The notes under the pieces: model-generated
The model's database searches: none
Told to the model about the DNA's origin: nothing
The model's input: the letters and a program-made list of their open reading frames with translations, nothing else
Translations under genes and position numbers: made by a program
Part shown: piece by piece, positions 9,312 through 20,867 of the stretch
Position numbering within the stretch: position 1 is the stretch's first letter
Layout of the letters: the number at the start of each line of letters is the position of its first letter
Assembly (NCBI GenBank): GCA_949592205.1
Contig: CATIUR010000005.1
Location: 33,292,179 to 33,356,178, forward strand
Reading direction: 5' to 3'
Source of the DNA: Helichrysum umbraculigerum
Lineage: Eukaryota > Streptophyta > Magnoliopsida > Asterales > Asteraceae
Length of the DNA stretch: 64,000 nt

Positions 9312-12300
9312 TCATTTGTAAATCTTACTACCTGCATAAATCTTCATCTTGATACAAGTTTTAACCATCAACTGATAATCTCTTGCTAAATCAGCCCATT
9401 CAATAGTCGTCAAAATTCTGTTCTCATTCAACTTTAATAGATCCTTTCTCGACATATTCATCAGGTGTCGATGATCATAAACTCTGAAGATTTCTCTTTC
9501 ACCACCTTCAACCTCATCATCAGCTTCAACCATAACAGCTTCTCCAGTTCCTGAATCCACGTGCCAACTCTTCATATTTCCCAGAATATCTTGTGGCATT
9601 GTCTTCAGTGGAATCTGCTGTATGCATCTAACAGCTGGATAAACTTTCTTCCTTCTTCTTCTTCCTGTTCTTTGACTTCTCTCTTGTAATTTCACAGTCT
9701 TTCCCTTTCTTGGCTTAATCTGAATAAAATTATTCGTACCAACCTCATGTCTAATGATTCTTTCAACACGATCAGCATAATCATCACGACTTGGGTTGTT
9801 AATCTCTAATCTAGCCAAATCACGTATTTCATAACGTGGTAGAGAACTAAAAACTGCAAGCTTTCTTTCAAAATATTGAACTCCGTCAAACCTTTTGATC
9901 GCAAAAAGCTGTAGTTCTGAGTCAAAGTACCAACCAATAATCCCTTTACGTGGTACACGCTTTTTCGTAACATCAACTTCAGAAATTCCAATCTTCTTCT
10001 TCTTCTTTGGAAGTTTCCTTAGTACAACAGCAGGATTCTTTGTTTGAACAAGAACTTCTTCTTCTACATCAGAGGTTGAATCATCAATATCTTCATCTAT
10101 ATCGACAATTGTTGGACCTTGTTCATTTTCAATAACAACTTCTGTCCTAGATGGACTCACATGGTGTTCATCAATGTTTGCATCTAGATCTACACCCATG
10201 TCTTGCACATTCTCAGGTACAGCAGTCCAATCTGTAGATGGTTGAAATTCTCCATCCTCAAGATCATAATCAATGTCTTCATCTATCTCATCAAAAATAT
10301 CATCTTCCGAATCAGATAGATCAAGCATCTCCAATCCTAGAGAAAAACATAAATACAAATATATTAATAATTCAAATTCTTCATTGATTTCCCTGAACCA
10401 ATCTAAGAATTTCTTTATTAATTCTTTTGTATATTTTAACCTAACATATAAACGCAATTTACATACAACTTATAAAATCTTTTATTGATTACCCTGAATC
10501 AATCCAAAATTTCTTAAGTCTACTTAACAAATATTAATTAATTTTAAATTCTAATGCATTGTGAATAATCACCAAACATTTAAATTTACTATTAATTAAC
10601 TTATATAATTTCCAAGTGTTAATTGATCTCATTCATTATCAATTTAACCTTTAAATTATATATCATTTGTCTAGTTAATACGAATACATTTTTAACTTGT
10701 TAATTACTTATATACCTTACGGTCTTAAGTCCATAATCAAATCTAAAATGCATATGTTATCATAAAATTTTGACCGCCGATATTAATCGGAACACGCCAC
10801 TCGACTACTCAATGAGTCGGAAGTCTTTCGATCACTATTTTATCTTAACATAATTATATAAAATCAAATAACTTAATAATATCTAATACATTTAACTTGT
10901 AATTACAATCTCAAGCCGAATATATTACCAAAATATTAAGTTACAATTATTCTGTACAAATTAATACCAATAATTACTACACTATGCTAATACTAAGCTA
11001 TCTTACCAGCTTCTGTATCAACCTGTGCAGTCTTATCAGCACTTGTACCAGCACCCGAACCACTAGCACCAGCATCAGACTCCCCCTGAATAGTAGCTTG
11101 GTCACCAGTCTTTGAAGGACCAGTCTGCTCACCACTCGGTGCATTGGGATCATCGTCTTTGTCTGAATCTCTCTTCCTCTTCAACTCATTTTCTTTGCAA
11201 GACTCTAGATATACCAATATCTCCCCCTGAGTAGACTGTCCTGAATGCGATCTCAAGACCAGACTCTCTAAAGAAGATAACTTCAGTCTCTGTACGTTGA
11301 AGTCCGCAAGCAAAGTCTCATGAGTCTTCATCAACAGATTGTACGATTCACTCTGCTTGAGAATCTGTTGTGAAAGAAGAAGATTGCTCGACACCAGCTC
11401 TGGAATCTGAGAAGTAAGCTTCTCCAAATCCTTTACCCTCGACTCTAAGGATGTAATCCTTTCTGCATCAGTCGTTGGAGTAACAGGTATCGTTCTTGGT
11501 CCAGGCGGTGTAAGAGACTCAATATGCCAGTCTCTGGTAAGCGGTGTATGAGGTTGAGACAAAGCTTGCGTAAGCAAACTTGTCGCAAATCTAGATGCTT
11601 TGTTCGTCGGAAAATTAGCTCCACGAACTAGATCAGCAACCTCATGCTGTAAAGTTAAACACAATTATAATCAGTTATTGTTACAGATTACTCTGTCTCA
11701 AACTCTAATTAATTGCATAACACTCATAGTTATAGAACTTATATCTCATACCTGAAGCGGTAAAGATATCGATTCAGTAACCACCGGTGCATCCATCTCC
11801 ACCTGTGGTGTATCCTGAGCAACTGTATACAGAATTAACTGTCTCAGTTCAACTCCTGATAAACAACAAGTTAAGATTATTTAACTTTTATAATCAATAC
11901 TAACCTTCTCGAATAGTAAGCGTTCTCGGACGCTTCATCAAAGAAATCTCAACTTCCTCAGTACCTTCCTCCAAAATACTCTTACCTTTTCTCTTCCTTT
12001 CAGAAGCAGATGGAGGAGGAGAAGGTGTATTGTCAGAAACTTCATCTGAAGCTGTCTCACCATCACGACCTCTAGATGATCTAACAGTCTCCTAAAGTTT
12101 AAATATATTCAACATTTATGATTAGCGTAAGCTCTATCATACAAGTTCTATATATTTAAGATTAATCAGATATAATACCTCAGTCGGTACTTCAACTGAT
12201 CTATCAAGCTGTATCTGCTCATCCTCTAGTAATATAACTTCGGGATTTGCAGCCTCAGCTTCAGCATCCTGTTTGTGTAATGATATTTATATTTTAAAAT

Positions 12301-13482
12301 CAGAAATAATATCCAATTTACTAAATATCTAATATCAGAATCATTATATAATAATATTATGCATCTATGATTAATAAAACAATCTATCAATTAAGCATCT
12401 ATATTATTACATAAATAAAAGATTACCTCAGGTGGTGCTAAATAACTCTCAATGTCTTGAAGCAAAGGATTTGTCGCATCATCATTCTGCTCCAAAACCT
12501 CTTGCACAACCTGTGCAGCAACCTCTGGATTCACTTGCTGATCCACCTGACCATCCTGAATAAGAACATCCTCAAGGAGCCCTTGTGGATCTCCAAGTTG
12601 AGCTTCCTCAGCTACAGGTTCAGGTACAACATCAGCCTCAGCAGGAGCAACAGCAGCAGCAGGAGCTACATCTAACCACCCATGATTTGGCGGTGCAACG
12701 TAGTTTGGATCAACAACATATCCAAAAAGTGGTCTAACTTCCGGTTTCACCACTCCTTCCTTCCTGACTGTCTGCATGAACATGGCATTATACCCACGAT
12801 GGTCAATCGTATTAACCACTAGATGTGGTTCAGGTATAGCCAAATCCGGTAGACGTGCACGGATAATCAGCATGCAAAATCGCGGGTAAACCAAAAATCT
12901 TGATCTAACAGACCCCGATATCTGTTTTGCAATCTCACCAAAAATATAATCACAAAAACTGTATGGTTTATTATAAACCAGTGACAGTGCAGCCGATAGA
13001 ATAGCAGGGCTCAACTCATCAAAGCCACCTTTCTTTGCTGCGAAGACTATATTCATCACATGCCAAAGAAACCTTCACTGACCAATGACCAGAGGCTTCT
13101 GAAACTGACGTCCGCGTCTGTCTCCTGTATATCCCATACGCCCTATCGCGCCCTCAATAAAATCCATAGGATACTCAGTATCCCCATTCTCCTGTTCTAC
13201 TGTACCAAGCTGCAAAATCTCTCGGAGATTTCCAGCTGAAAATGTAACAGGCTGACCACTAACTGTAGCTCTAATCTCTGGCGGGTTGACAGATTCGTCA
13301 TATACTATATCTGTCCAAAAATCATTAAGTATAGCCTGAGAAATAGGAGGATTGGCCGTAATGGCGTATCGAATCCGTGACCGTGCTAGAAAACGTAATA
13401 TATCAGCAACCCTGTCAGCCCGCTTGGCCTCAAGGTTCAGATCAACCAAAACGTTGTGACCTTTATCAAATGCTCTAGCCAT
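9312..13482 (-). pseudogene. Six-exon accessory ORF of copia element 2 (one in-frame stop)
   Basis: Reading the minus strand, exons are 13482-12427, 12268-12179, 12091-11905, 11855-11752, 11646-11007 and 10336-9312. Donors are GTAATC, GTATTA, GTTAGT, GTATGA and GTAAGA; all acceptors end AG. Summed length is 3102 nt and every junction keeps phase. Exon 1 starts MARAFDKGHNVLVDLN and has RVADILRFLARSRIRYAI, which I recall from plant 'putative transposon protein' families. It is broken once by TGA (13075-13077), possibly from CGA. Exon 3 has a basic KRKGK; exon 5 a coiled coil (ITSLESRVKDLEKLTSQIPE); exon 6 an acidic start, then PKKKKK and RRRRKK. No signal peptide or membrane segment is seen, so an envelope role is not supported. 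Function unknown. Confidence 0.75.
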
Positions 13483-13755
13483 ATCTGTAAAGTAAACACA
13501 AACAACAGATATAATTTAATGCACGATTAAAAATATTTAAACTATTACGTATTATGAATAGATATTCATCAAACATCTTAGTTTAAATTTGAAATTATAT
13601 ATAACTTGTTACAAGAATAGTCTCAAGTCGTATATAAAAATTTAACTTATAACTAAAAGTCTTAAGTCTAATTTAAATTAATTATATAAAAGTTATTACT
13701 TAAACAGTCTTAACATTTATATCACTACTTAAAAAATAAGATTTTTCTAAGTACT

Positions 13756-14405
13756 GGACTCGCATAAACTGGCCTAACGAGTTGAGTTCAACTCGTTTTG
13801 CTTATCAACTCGCTACATTGATCAACTCGCTAATCTCATGAACTCGCTACATTGATCAACTCGCTTCATTGATCAACTCACTAATCTCATGAACTCGCTG
13901 CGAGTTGATGCACAAAGTCAACTCGTTCGATGAACTGCAGCACGAATTTTCAATTAAACTCGATTCATCTGTTGATTTTAACATGATCTATCGATTGATT
14001 TACGTTTATTAACATCCATTTAACATAAACCACAAGGATTCGTGTTCTAATAGTCATTTAATATACGTGAATCATTCGAATTATAAAACGAAACCCTAAG
14101 TTTATTAAAGCTTCGATTTCGAGTGATTTAAACGGTGAAATCCGTTGGTTTATACCTCAAAATGTTCGCAAAGAAGTCTTGAATATAATCTACGGATTCA
14201 AAAACTCGTTCCCGTACTTGTAAAATCGAAATCAAACGAAAACAATAAATCGCCTCGTTTCGCCTTTTTGACGGACTCGCAAGCTCTACTAAACTCGCGA
14301 AGATTTGTGGGTTCGGTGGGTGAGCTTGACTCGTTTGACCCCCTTTATACTTTTATCCGATTCGCGAGATTTAAGTGGACTCGCAAGTTGATGCCAACTC
14401 GCAGA
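13756..14405. repeat. Second GCGAGT-motif block, upstream of the accessory ORF
   Basis: Repeated ACTCGC/AACTCGCT words occur at 13757-13925 and again at 14275-14402. Two are palindromic: AACTCGC-T-GCGAGTT (13892-13906), and a 10-bp arm pair AACGAGTTGA / TCAACTCGTT around GT (13776-13797). The block sits upstream of the accessory ATG much as the leader array sits upstream of gag, suggesting a second transcript leader or a shared RNA signal. That role is inference. Confidence 0.75.
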
Positions 14406-15758
14406 AACAATTAAAAACGCGAATTTAATTCTAAGTATAAATGAAAACCCGATATTTTACAAGTCTAAATTATAATTAATTTTCACTTGTATTTGTCACG
14501 TTTTGTTCAACTCAAAAACATTCAATATAATTTAATTCCGAAGGGTAAACATAATTAACACAAAAATTAAAAACAGATAAAAATAAGATAAAAATACAAC
14601 TATATAAACATTGGTATCAAGTACCATTTTATTAAATACTTTAAACAAAGTAAATATACATACTAAATAAGATTTTATCTGCTTAGGGATCATATTAGAA
14701 AGAATAAGCAATTAAGTATTTATTAAAAAGTCTAAGTAGATTGGTAGTATACATACCGCATGAAATTTAAATAAATTACTATAAAATTACAACTAAATTT
14801 ATCATTTATGCATTTATATTTATAAAACTATATCTTAGGTACCTTTATCCACATAGCATAATTAATAAATGCATTACTCACATAAAGTGAATATTTTAAT
14901 TATAGATAATTCAAGACGATTACCGGTATTATGATCCACATAAACAAATTAGACTCAATTTTCTAAGCAAACTCTTTATTATTAGAATGAGTATTATCAA
15001 GTGCTTCCTATTATATGATATACTGAAGAATTCAAGTAAAACACATAACACTGTATCATTAAATTTTCAAGGTAGCGGTTACTAAATGATGTATCTTTTC
15101 GAAACATATAACATACACTTGAATTTTTAAGGTTAGACAAATATCAAACATACTTTAAATATGCTATGTTATCTAAGTCTGTACGTAGTACAACAGAAGA
15201 TCCCTTCTAGCATAATTCAAAATATATTTGAGAATATTAATTTAATTAAAGGTTTCAGTTCTGTACTTAGTACAACAGAGTTACCAGTAATTAAGTTAAT
15301 ACCCATATTGCTACTATTTGTCAATTCAAATTAATATGTATGATAACAGTGTAAGGCAATACCATCATTCAACAATTAAGACTTAATGTCATACATCATA
15401 GAATAGTAACACAAAATAATAAACAAGTAGTTAATTAACTTCTTAAGGCTTAGAAAATTTCATATAATTTGCCTACCAGTACATCATATGATGAAGCCAT
15501 CTAAAGATTTAATAAAAATAGACAAATTATAACTTGTGGATATAGGTGTATAATCAAATAAATATAAACACATACATGATAGAACCGCTATAGTTCTAAA
15601 GCAACTTTATTTGAACCTACTACCATATCATACTTAGGACTTAAGCTTATTATTGTAAAGCTTATTCTCCTAATGTACTATCATATCCCTTAGTTTTTGC
15701 AAATAAAAATTCAAATGAAGGCGATTCCCCTTAGGTAACAAGCAAATGAATGCCATAC

Positions 15759-15761
<3 letters not shown>

Positions 15762-15789
<28 letters not shown>
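15762..15789 (-). repeat. A28 tract just after pol (T28 on the + strand)
   Basis: Twenty-eight consecutive T on the plus strand, 49 bp beyond the pol stop in the element's sense. It could be a slipped homopolymer or the scar of a polyadenylated transcript joined to downstream sequence by template switching. Confidence 0.9.
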
Positions 15790-15794
<5 letters not shown>

Positions 15795-15838
15795 ACACAT
15801 GAATACTAACTATTACAAAAATACCCTTGGAAGACTAA

Positions 15839-17350
15839 TCACTCTGGATTTCTCATTCCGTTTAGTTGAACCAACGTCTCAAATCTTGCTCTGTCGAACG
15901 CCTTTGTGTATAAGTCTGCTAAGTTATCCAATGATGGAACCTTAACTAACTTTATCAATTTCTTCTCAGCACAATCTCTAATAAAATGATGTCGAATATC
16001 AATATGCTTAGTTTTACTGTGCTTCACCGGATTATTGGTGATCGACATAGTAGATTCGTTATCAATCATCATAGGAGTATTGGTTATATTTAACCCGTAA
16101 TCCCGCAGTTGCTGTTGAATCCAAAGTACTTGCGAGCAACAGCTGCCAGCTGCAACATACTCAGCTTCACATGTAGAAATGGCTACCGAGGTTTGCTTCT
16201 TGCACTGCCAGGATACTAATCTACCTCCTAGGAATTGACATCCTCCGGTCGTAGATTTCCTATTTTGATTGCATCCTCCATAATCCGAATCAGTATAAGC
16301 TACGAGATCTAAGTCTCCATCAATCGGATACCAAAGACCCAGCTTAGGTTTCCCTTTGAGGTAACGAAAGATTCGTTTAACAGCTTGCATGTGTGACTCT
16401 TTCGGATTAGCCTGATATCTTGCGCATAAACAAACAGCAAACATTATGTCAGGCCTAGAGGCTGTAAGATACATTAGTGATCCGATCATGGCTCTATAAA
16501 GAGTTGGATCCACATCGCTATCACTCAATGTATCTGGACCTAGTCCATGATTGACTGGAATTGGAGTATTGTAGACCTTGCTTTCATCCATCTTAAAGCG
16601 TTCTAATAGCTCATATGTATATTTAGATTGATGAATAAAGAATCCATCCTTCTTTTGATCAACTTGTAATCCTAAGAAGAAGTTCAACTCTCCCATTGCA
16701 GACATTTCAAACCTTTTTCTCATGACTTTCTCAAATTCTTGACACATCTTTTCATCAGATGATCCAAAGATAATGTCATCAACATAAACTTGCACGAGAA
16801 GAAAATCTTTCTTTTTCCATTTCACAAACAGTGTACTATCAATCGATCCTCTTGTAAATCCATTCTCAAGTAGATACGTTGATAGTGTTCCATACCATGC
16901 CCTAGGTGCTTGATGTAATCCATATAGAGCCTTATTCAATCGATATACTCTATCTGGATACTCAGGATCAGCAAACCCTGGCGGTTGTGAAACATACACC
17001 AATTCTTCCACTTTGCCATACAAAAAGGCACTCTTAAAATCCAACTGATAAACTTTTACACCAAAATAAGATGCGAATGCTAAGAACACTCTAATTGCTT
17101 CTAGCCTAGCAACTGGTGCAAACACTTCATTGTAGTCAATACCTTCTTGTTGATTAAAACCTTGAACCACTAGACGAGCTTTATTGTGAGTAACGATTCC
17201 CTTATCATCTCTCTTGCACTTAAATATCCATCTAGTACCAATTGGATATTCTCCCTTCGGTAGGTCAACCAACTCCCATACTTGTAATTTAGAGAACTGA
17301 GATAGTTCTTCTTGCATTGCTTCTACCCACGAACTTTCTTTTAAAGCCAT
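15839..17350 (-). CDS. Copia Pol: reverse transcriptase and RNase H
   Basis: This is the same frame as the integrase ORF, separated only by TAA at 17351-17353. RT signatures in order are GTRWIFKCKRD, the KARLVVQGFNQQEGIDY block, YQLDFKSAFLYGKV (catalytic Asp), ALYGLHQAPRAWY and YVDDIIFGS (YVDD catalytic pair). RNase H has YTDSDYGG, STCEAEYVA and the C-terminal KHIDIRHHFIRD. These convert element RNA to double-stranded DNA. The TAA replaces what is normally a sense codon (usually Lys before the EAL/MAL block). The domain itself looks intact to its stop at 15839-15841. Confidence 0.93.
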   Translation of the reverse strand: MALKESSWVEAMQEELSQFSKLQVWELVDLPKGEYPIGTRWIFKCKRDDKGIVTHNKARLVVQGFNQQEGIDYNEVFAPVARLEAIRVFLAFASYFGVKVYQLDFKSAFLYGKVEELVYVSQPPGFADPEYPDRVYRLNKALYGLHQAPRAWYGTLSTYLLENGFTRGSIDSTLFVKWKKKDFLLVQVYVDDIIFGSSDEKMCQEFEKVMRKRFEMSAMGELNFFLGLQVDQKKDGFFIHQSKYTYELLERFKMDESKVYNTPIPVNHGLGPDTLSDSDVDPTLYRAMIGSLMYLTASRPDIMFAVCLCARYQANPKESHMQAVKRIFRYLKGKPKLGLWYPIDGDLDLVAYTDSDYGGCNQNRKSTTGGCQFLGGRLVSWQCKKQTSVAISTCEAEYVAAGSCCSQVLWIQQQLRDYGLNITNTPMMIDNESTMSITNNPVKHSKTKHIDIRHHFIRDCAEKKLIKLVKVPSLDNLADLYTKAFDRARFETLVQLNGMRNPE

Positions 17351-19282
17351 TTAAACATTTTTAGGCTCGACTTGTGAGATAAAGCATGAATATAGACATT
17401 GATTAGGAATCTCTGTCTCTTTCATTGCAGTATACAAGCTTTGGTATTCAGAATTCTCAGACGTACTAGTTCTGGATTGATGCCTGGTTTGAATCGGAGT
17501 ATTAATATCACCGATGATGTTTTCAACGGGATGATTCTTACTCGTTCTAGTTGTAGTAACTGGTTCAACCGGTATATCATCTTCTAAATTAGTACCAATC
17601 TCTTCCAATTCAGGTACATCTTCCGTACGTGCTGAAGATATTCTTAAATGTTTCAAAGGAGTAAGTATCTCATTAAACTTTGTAGAGAGTTCATCAGGAT
17701 CTACTGTTTCTTGAGACTTATCCTCTGAAGGTTGTTGTGACTCACTTGTGGAAGCTTTATCTGAGTCAACATAAGTCTTAATTCCAGACTGCTTAACACT
17801 TGATGTTGAAGCGGGACCAATATTCTCATCTTCAAACAATAAATGTTCAGCTATCTCTGAATCACTGACATAGTCACTAATAGGAACTTTAAATGATGCA
17901 AAAAGATCAGAATAGTCAAATTGCCAATCTAAGCCCTTATGAACATCAGGTGAGTAGCTCGTAACCTCAATATTATAAACTACCTCCAAACGTCCTGTGA
18001 CTTTATTAAAGACTCTCTTGTTTGGCGAATTGGGCATATAACCTAGGAAAAATCCTTCGTCAGCCTTCTCACCAAATTTAGCTTGATGTCCAGTCTTTAA
18101 TATGGTGCATGAAACTCCAAAGGGTTCAAACCCTTTTAAGTTAGGTTTCTTATTGTTCAAAAGCTCATAACAAGTCTTGTTAAGTCTCTTAACCGTAAGA
18201 ACTCTATTAAGAACATAACATGCTGTATTCACTGCTTCTGCCCAAAAGATGACCGGAAGCTTTGAATCAGCAAGCATTGTTCTAGCAGCTTCAATCAACG
18301 TTCTATTTTTCCTTTCAGCAACACCATTCTGTTGAGGTTCATAAGGTGCACTGAATTGATGTAATATCCCTTTGCTTAAGCAATAGATATTCAACGTTGA
18401 ATTCTTAAATTCTGTTCCATTGTCACTACGAATACGCTTAACTCTCCTTTTATAGACATTCTCTACTAGATCAAAGAACTCAATTAGAATTCCAGGAGTC
18501 TCATCCTTTGATCCCAAAAAGAATACCCAAGAAAATCTAGAATAATCATCTGTGACAACCAAACAATACCATTTGCCACCTAGACTTCTTTTGCTTATAG
18601 GGCCGAAGAGGTCCATATGTAGCAATTCAAATGGCGAGGAGATAGAGTTTTCAGTCTTAGGTCTGTGTGGTTTCTTGTGCTGCTTTCCTTTCATGCAAGG
18701 AACACACTTATCCTCAGACTCGAAACGTTTTTGTGGTACACCTAGAACCAAACCATTTTTGGTTATATAATTCATCTTTCTCCAGTTCAGATGTGCCATT
18801 CTCCTATGCCATAACAATGCGTCTGTTTCCGAAGCCTTGGATAATAAACATGTAGACACCATTGAAGAGTTAGGAACACCCATGTTGATAGCATAGATGT
18901 CCTTCTTCCTTGGCGCCCTCATCAATATCCATTTATCAGGAATTGTGAAACCTGGCTTCAGGACTAAGGCCTCCTTTTCATTAAAATAAACTGGGTGACC
19001 TTTATCACAGACTTGGGAAACACTCACTAGGTTGTGAGTAAGTTCTTCAACATAGTTCACATCCTCAAGAGTCAAAGTTCCATTTGAAACTTTTCCTTTT
19101 CCCGAAATTACTCCTCCTTTATCTCCTGCAAAATTTACCTTTTGCTTGAGACTCTCCTTGAAGTCCTTCAGTAGACTTCTTTCTCCAGTCATGTGTCTTG
19201 AGCATCCACTGTCTACATACCACCAGCTGTCCTTATTCACAGCATGCTCCTGCACATAACACAAGATACGATCAGTTATCAA
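17351..19282 (-). CDS. Copia Pol: protease and integrase
   Basis: The frame begins with the protease: WWYVDSGCSRHMTG has the catalytic Asp. The integrase zinc module is HRRMAHLN with CVPCMKG (HHCC). The DDE triad lies in HMDLFGP, RSDNGTEF and NGVAERKNRT. A GKG/PNKRVFN C-terminal region follows, then a long acidic linker to RT. There is no good ATG; the frame opens just after the gag stop in a different register, so expression needs a frameshift or another bypass. It ends at TAA 17351-17353, which looks like a premature stop because the RT frame continues directly. Integrase inserts the cDNA into the genome. Confidence 0.92.
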   Translation of the reverse strand: MITDRILCYVQEHAVNKDSWWYVDSGCSRHMTGERSLLKDFKESLKQKVNFAGDKGGVISGKGKVSNGTLTLEDVNYVEELTHNLVSVSQVCDKGHPVYFNEKEALVLKPGFTIPDKWILMRAPRKKDIYAINMGVPNSSMVSTCLLSKASETDALLWHRRMAHLNWRKMNYITKNGLVLGVPQKRFESEDKCVPCMKGKQHKKPHRPKTENSISSPFELLHMDLFGPISKRSLGGKWYCLVVTDDYSRFSWVFFLGSKDETPGILIEFFDLVENVYKRRVKRIRSDNGTEFKNSTLNIYCLSKGILHQFSAPYEPQQNGVAERKNRTLIEAARTMLADSKLPVIFWAEAVNTACYVLNRVLTVKRLNKTCYELLNNKKPNLKGFEPFGVSCTILKTGHQAKFGEKADEGFFLGYMPNSPNKRVFNKVTGRLEVVYNIEVTSYSPDVHKGLDWQFDYSDLFASFKVPISDYVSDSEIAEHLLFEDENIGPASTSSVKQSGIKTYVDSDKASTSESQQPSEDKSQETVDPDELSTKFNEILTPLKHLRISSARTEDVPELEEIGTNLEDDIPVEPVTTTRTSKNHPVENIIGDINTPIQTRHQSRTSTSENSEYQSLYTAMKETEIPNQCLYSCFISQVEPKNV

Positions 19283-20834
19283 GAGGGACCCAAGCCATTA
19301 CGGTCTTGGTTTGTCCCTTATCATCAACAAACTTAAGCTCTTTAAAATAACCATCCTTCCCATCAGGAGCTTTGGTCACTTTCGAAGTAGCTTGAGTTTG
19401 TGGACGATCAGCCTTAAGAGGTGAATTTGAGGAGAACCTCTTAGGCACATAATTATGAGCTCTATTATAATAAATATAATTAAACTCATGTGATCGTGAA
19501 GTAGTACCACTCTCATAATGACTATGGCCTCTACTTGTAGTTCTAAACCTCGACGGTGTCACATCCCTAGACTTATGGACAGAATTATCACCTTGAGTAT
19601 ATGGCCGTTTAGGTTTAGGAGGGGAGACACTATGCTTACCATCTCTTTTAAGAATGTTAACAGGTTTATTACCTAACTTAGGTTTGGCATCTAACCCGTC
19701 TACAGTCATACTAGAGTCGGTCTGTGTCTTTTCATCCATCACAAGCTTATGTGGTGTTTCAGGATTTTTGTTAGGACAACACGAAGCCACGTGTCCCTTT
19801 TGATGACACTTGAAACATGACATCTGCTTGCGCGATTTACTCACTTTTGCTTTCTCATCCGGAGTCTTAGGCACTAAAGGTTTAAGTTGTTCCTTATTAA
19901 CTTTATCATCAGTCTTAGCATCATTAATCACTCCACCCGATACAAATTGTATTTTGGTGAACTGAGAAGCCTTGCTATTATCTAATGATACGTTCTTAAT
20001 AACATCTTTCTGTGCCTCTGACTGTTCAGGTTTATCAGCTACTGAAATCTCAGGACTAACTTCAGTCATCTCAGAATCTTCAGGAATAGGAGTGTAATTG
20101 GCATTAAAAGGCGGGGATACATCATTGTAACCTAACCCAGTCTTGTCCTTTACACTACGTTGAGCATCTAACATTTTATCCATTTGAGATGTCCTATAGT
20201 TCTCAAGTTTACGGTTTTGCTCAATTAACCTTAAGTTAAGGTTCACTATTTCCTGATCCTTACTAGCAATCGTCTCATTTAAGTCTTTAATATTCATATA
20301 GAGACCATCTATGACAACAGATTTTTCACTTATGGTATCTCTAAGTTTTGTTCTATCCGAAGCATCAGACTTAATTTTATCTTTTAAGGCTTGTTTATCA
20401 TCACTTAATCTGCGAATATCCATAATGGCTTGATCAAGTTCAGATCTAACAGTCTTATAGGATTCCTTATCCATATTCAATTGTGATGACAGATTGCTAT
20501 TTGACACAGTTAAGACACTATTCTGAGATTGTAAATCAGTAACTAAGTAACAAACATCAGCAAGATTAAGAATATCTAAACATACCTTCTTCTTGTCAGT
20601 TTGTACTTCAGCCATGCGTGCCACGAATTCTTCAGGACTCATATCTGGAGTTGAATCCATATATAGCACGTCATCATCACTTGCCTTCACTTCAGACTTA
20701 GGCACCTCTGCTCTCTGTTCCATATCAGTGGGCATGTAGGACACTGATCCAGCAGCTGTCTCTTCAATCTCGGCCATCAAAGCTTCCTCAGAATGAGCTT
20801 GCCAATCATAAGAGCCATCCAACTGCTTCACCAC
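19272..20834 (-). CDS. Copia Gag, C-terminal half: coiled coil and second zinc knuckle
   Basis: This is in frame with the ORF at 20868-22088 and separated from it by one TAA (20868-20870) where element 1 has CAA, so the two are one gene broken by C-to-T. Residues about 95-225 form a long coiled coil rich in Leu/Asp/Lys heptads (SDDKQALKDKIKSD; LRLIEQNRKLENY). A second CCHC knuckle, CFKCHQKGHVASCC, lies near residue 340. The end is MAWVPLDN then TGA. A Gag with two knuckles separated by a coiled coil is longer than typical copia Gag. Confidence 0.85.
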   Translation of the reverse strand: MVKQLDGSYDWQAHSEEALMAEIEETAAGSVSYMPTDMEQRAEVPKSEVKASDDDVLYMDSTPDMSPEEFVARMAEVQTDKKKVCLDILNLADVCYLVTDLQSQNSVLTVSNSNLSSQLNMDKESYKTVRSELDQAIMDIRRLSDDKQALKDKIKSDASDRTKLRDTISEKSVVIDGLYMNIKDLNETIASKDQEIVNLNLRLIEQNRKLENYRTSQMDKMLDAQRSVKDKTGLGYNDVSPPFNANYTPIPEDSEMTEVSPEISVADKPEQSEAQKDVIKNVSLDNSKASQFTKIQFVSGGVINDAKTDDKVNKEQLKPLVPKTPDEKAKVSKSRKQMSCFKCHQKGHVASCCPNKNPETPHKLVMDEKTQTDSSMTVDGLDAKPKLGNKPVNILKRDGKHSVSPPKPKRPYTQGDNSVHKSRDVTPSRFRTTSRGHSHYESGTTSRSHEFNYIYYNRAHNYVPKRFSSNSPLKADRPQTQATSKVTKAPDGKDGYFKELKFVDDKGQTKTVMAWVPLDN

Positions 20835-20867
20835 TAAGGCTTTGGAAGCAAGATTACTTCCCGAACC

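Larger units (their letters stand above)
13483..15838. other. 2.3-kb noncoding segment between pol and the accessory ORF
   Basis: AT-rich, without coding potential. It holds a second GCGAGT-motif leader-like block (13756-14405) nearest the accessory start and an A28 tract nearest pol. Two similar strings, CTGTACGTAGTACAACAG (about 15179) and CTGTACTTAGTACAACAG (about 15261), form a short direct repeat with internal dyad symmetry. Confidence 0.6.

Noticed and set aside
9312..13482. Calling the accessory ORF an envelope gene or a synaptobrevin/longin protein
   Set aside because: No signal peptide, membrane segment or longin fold is visible. Such labels seem to be inherited database names, so it is left as unknown.
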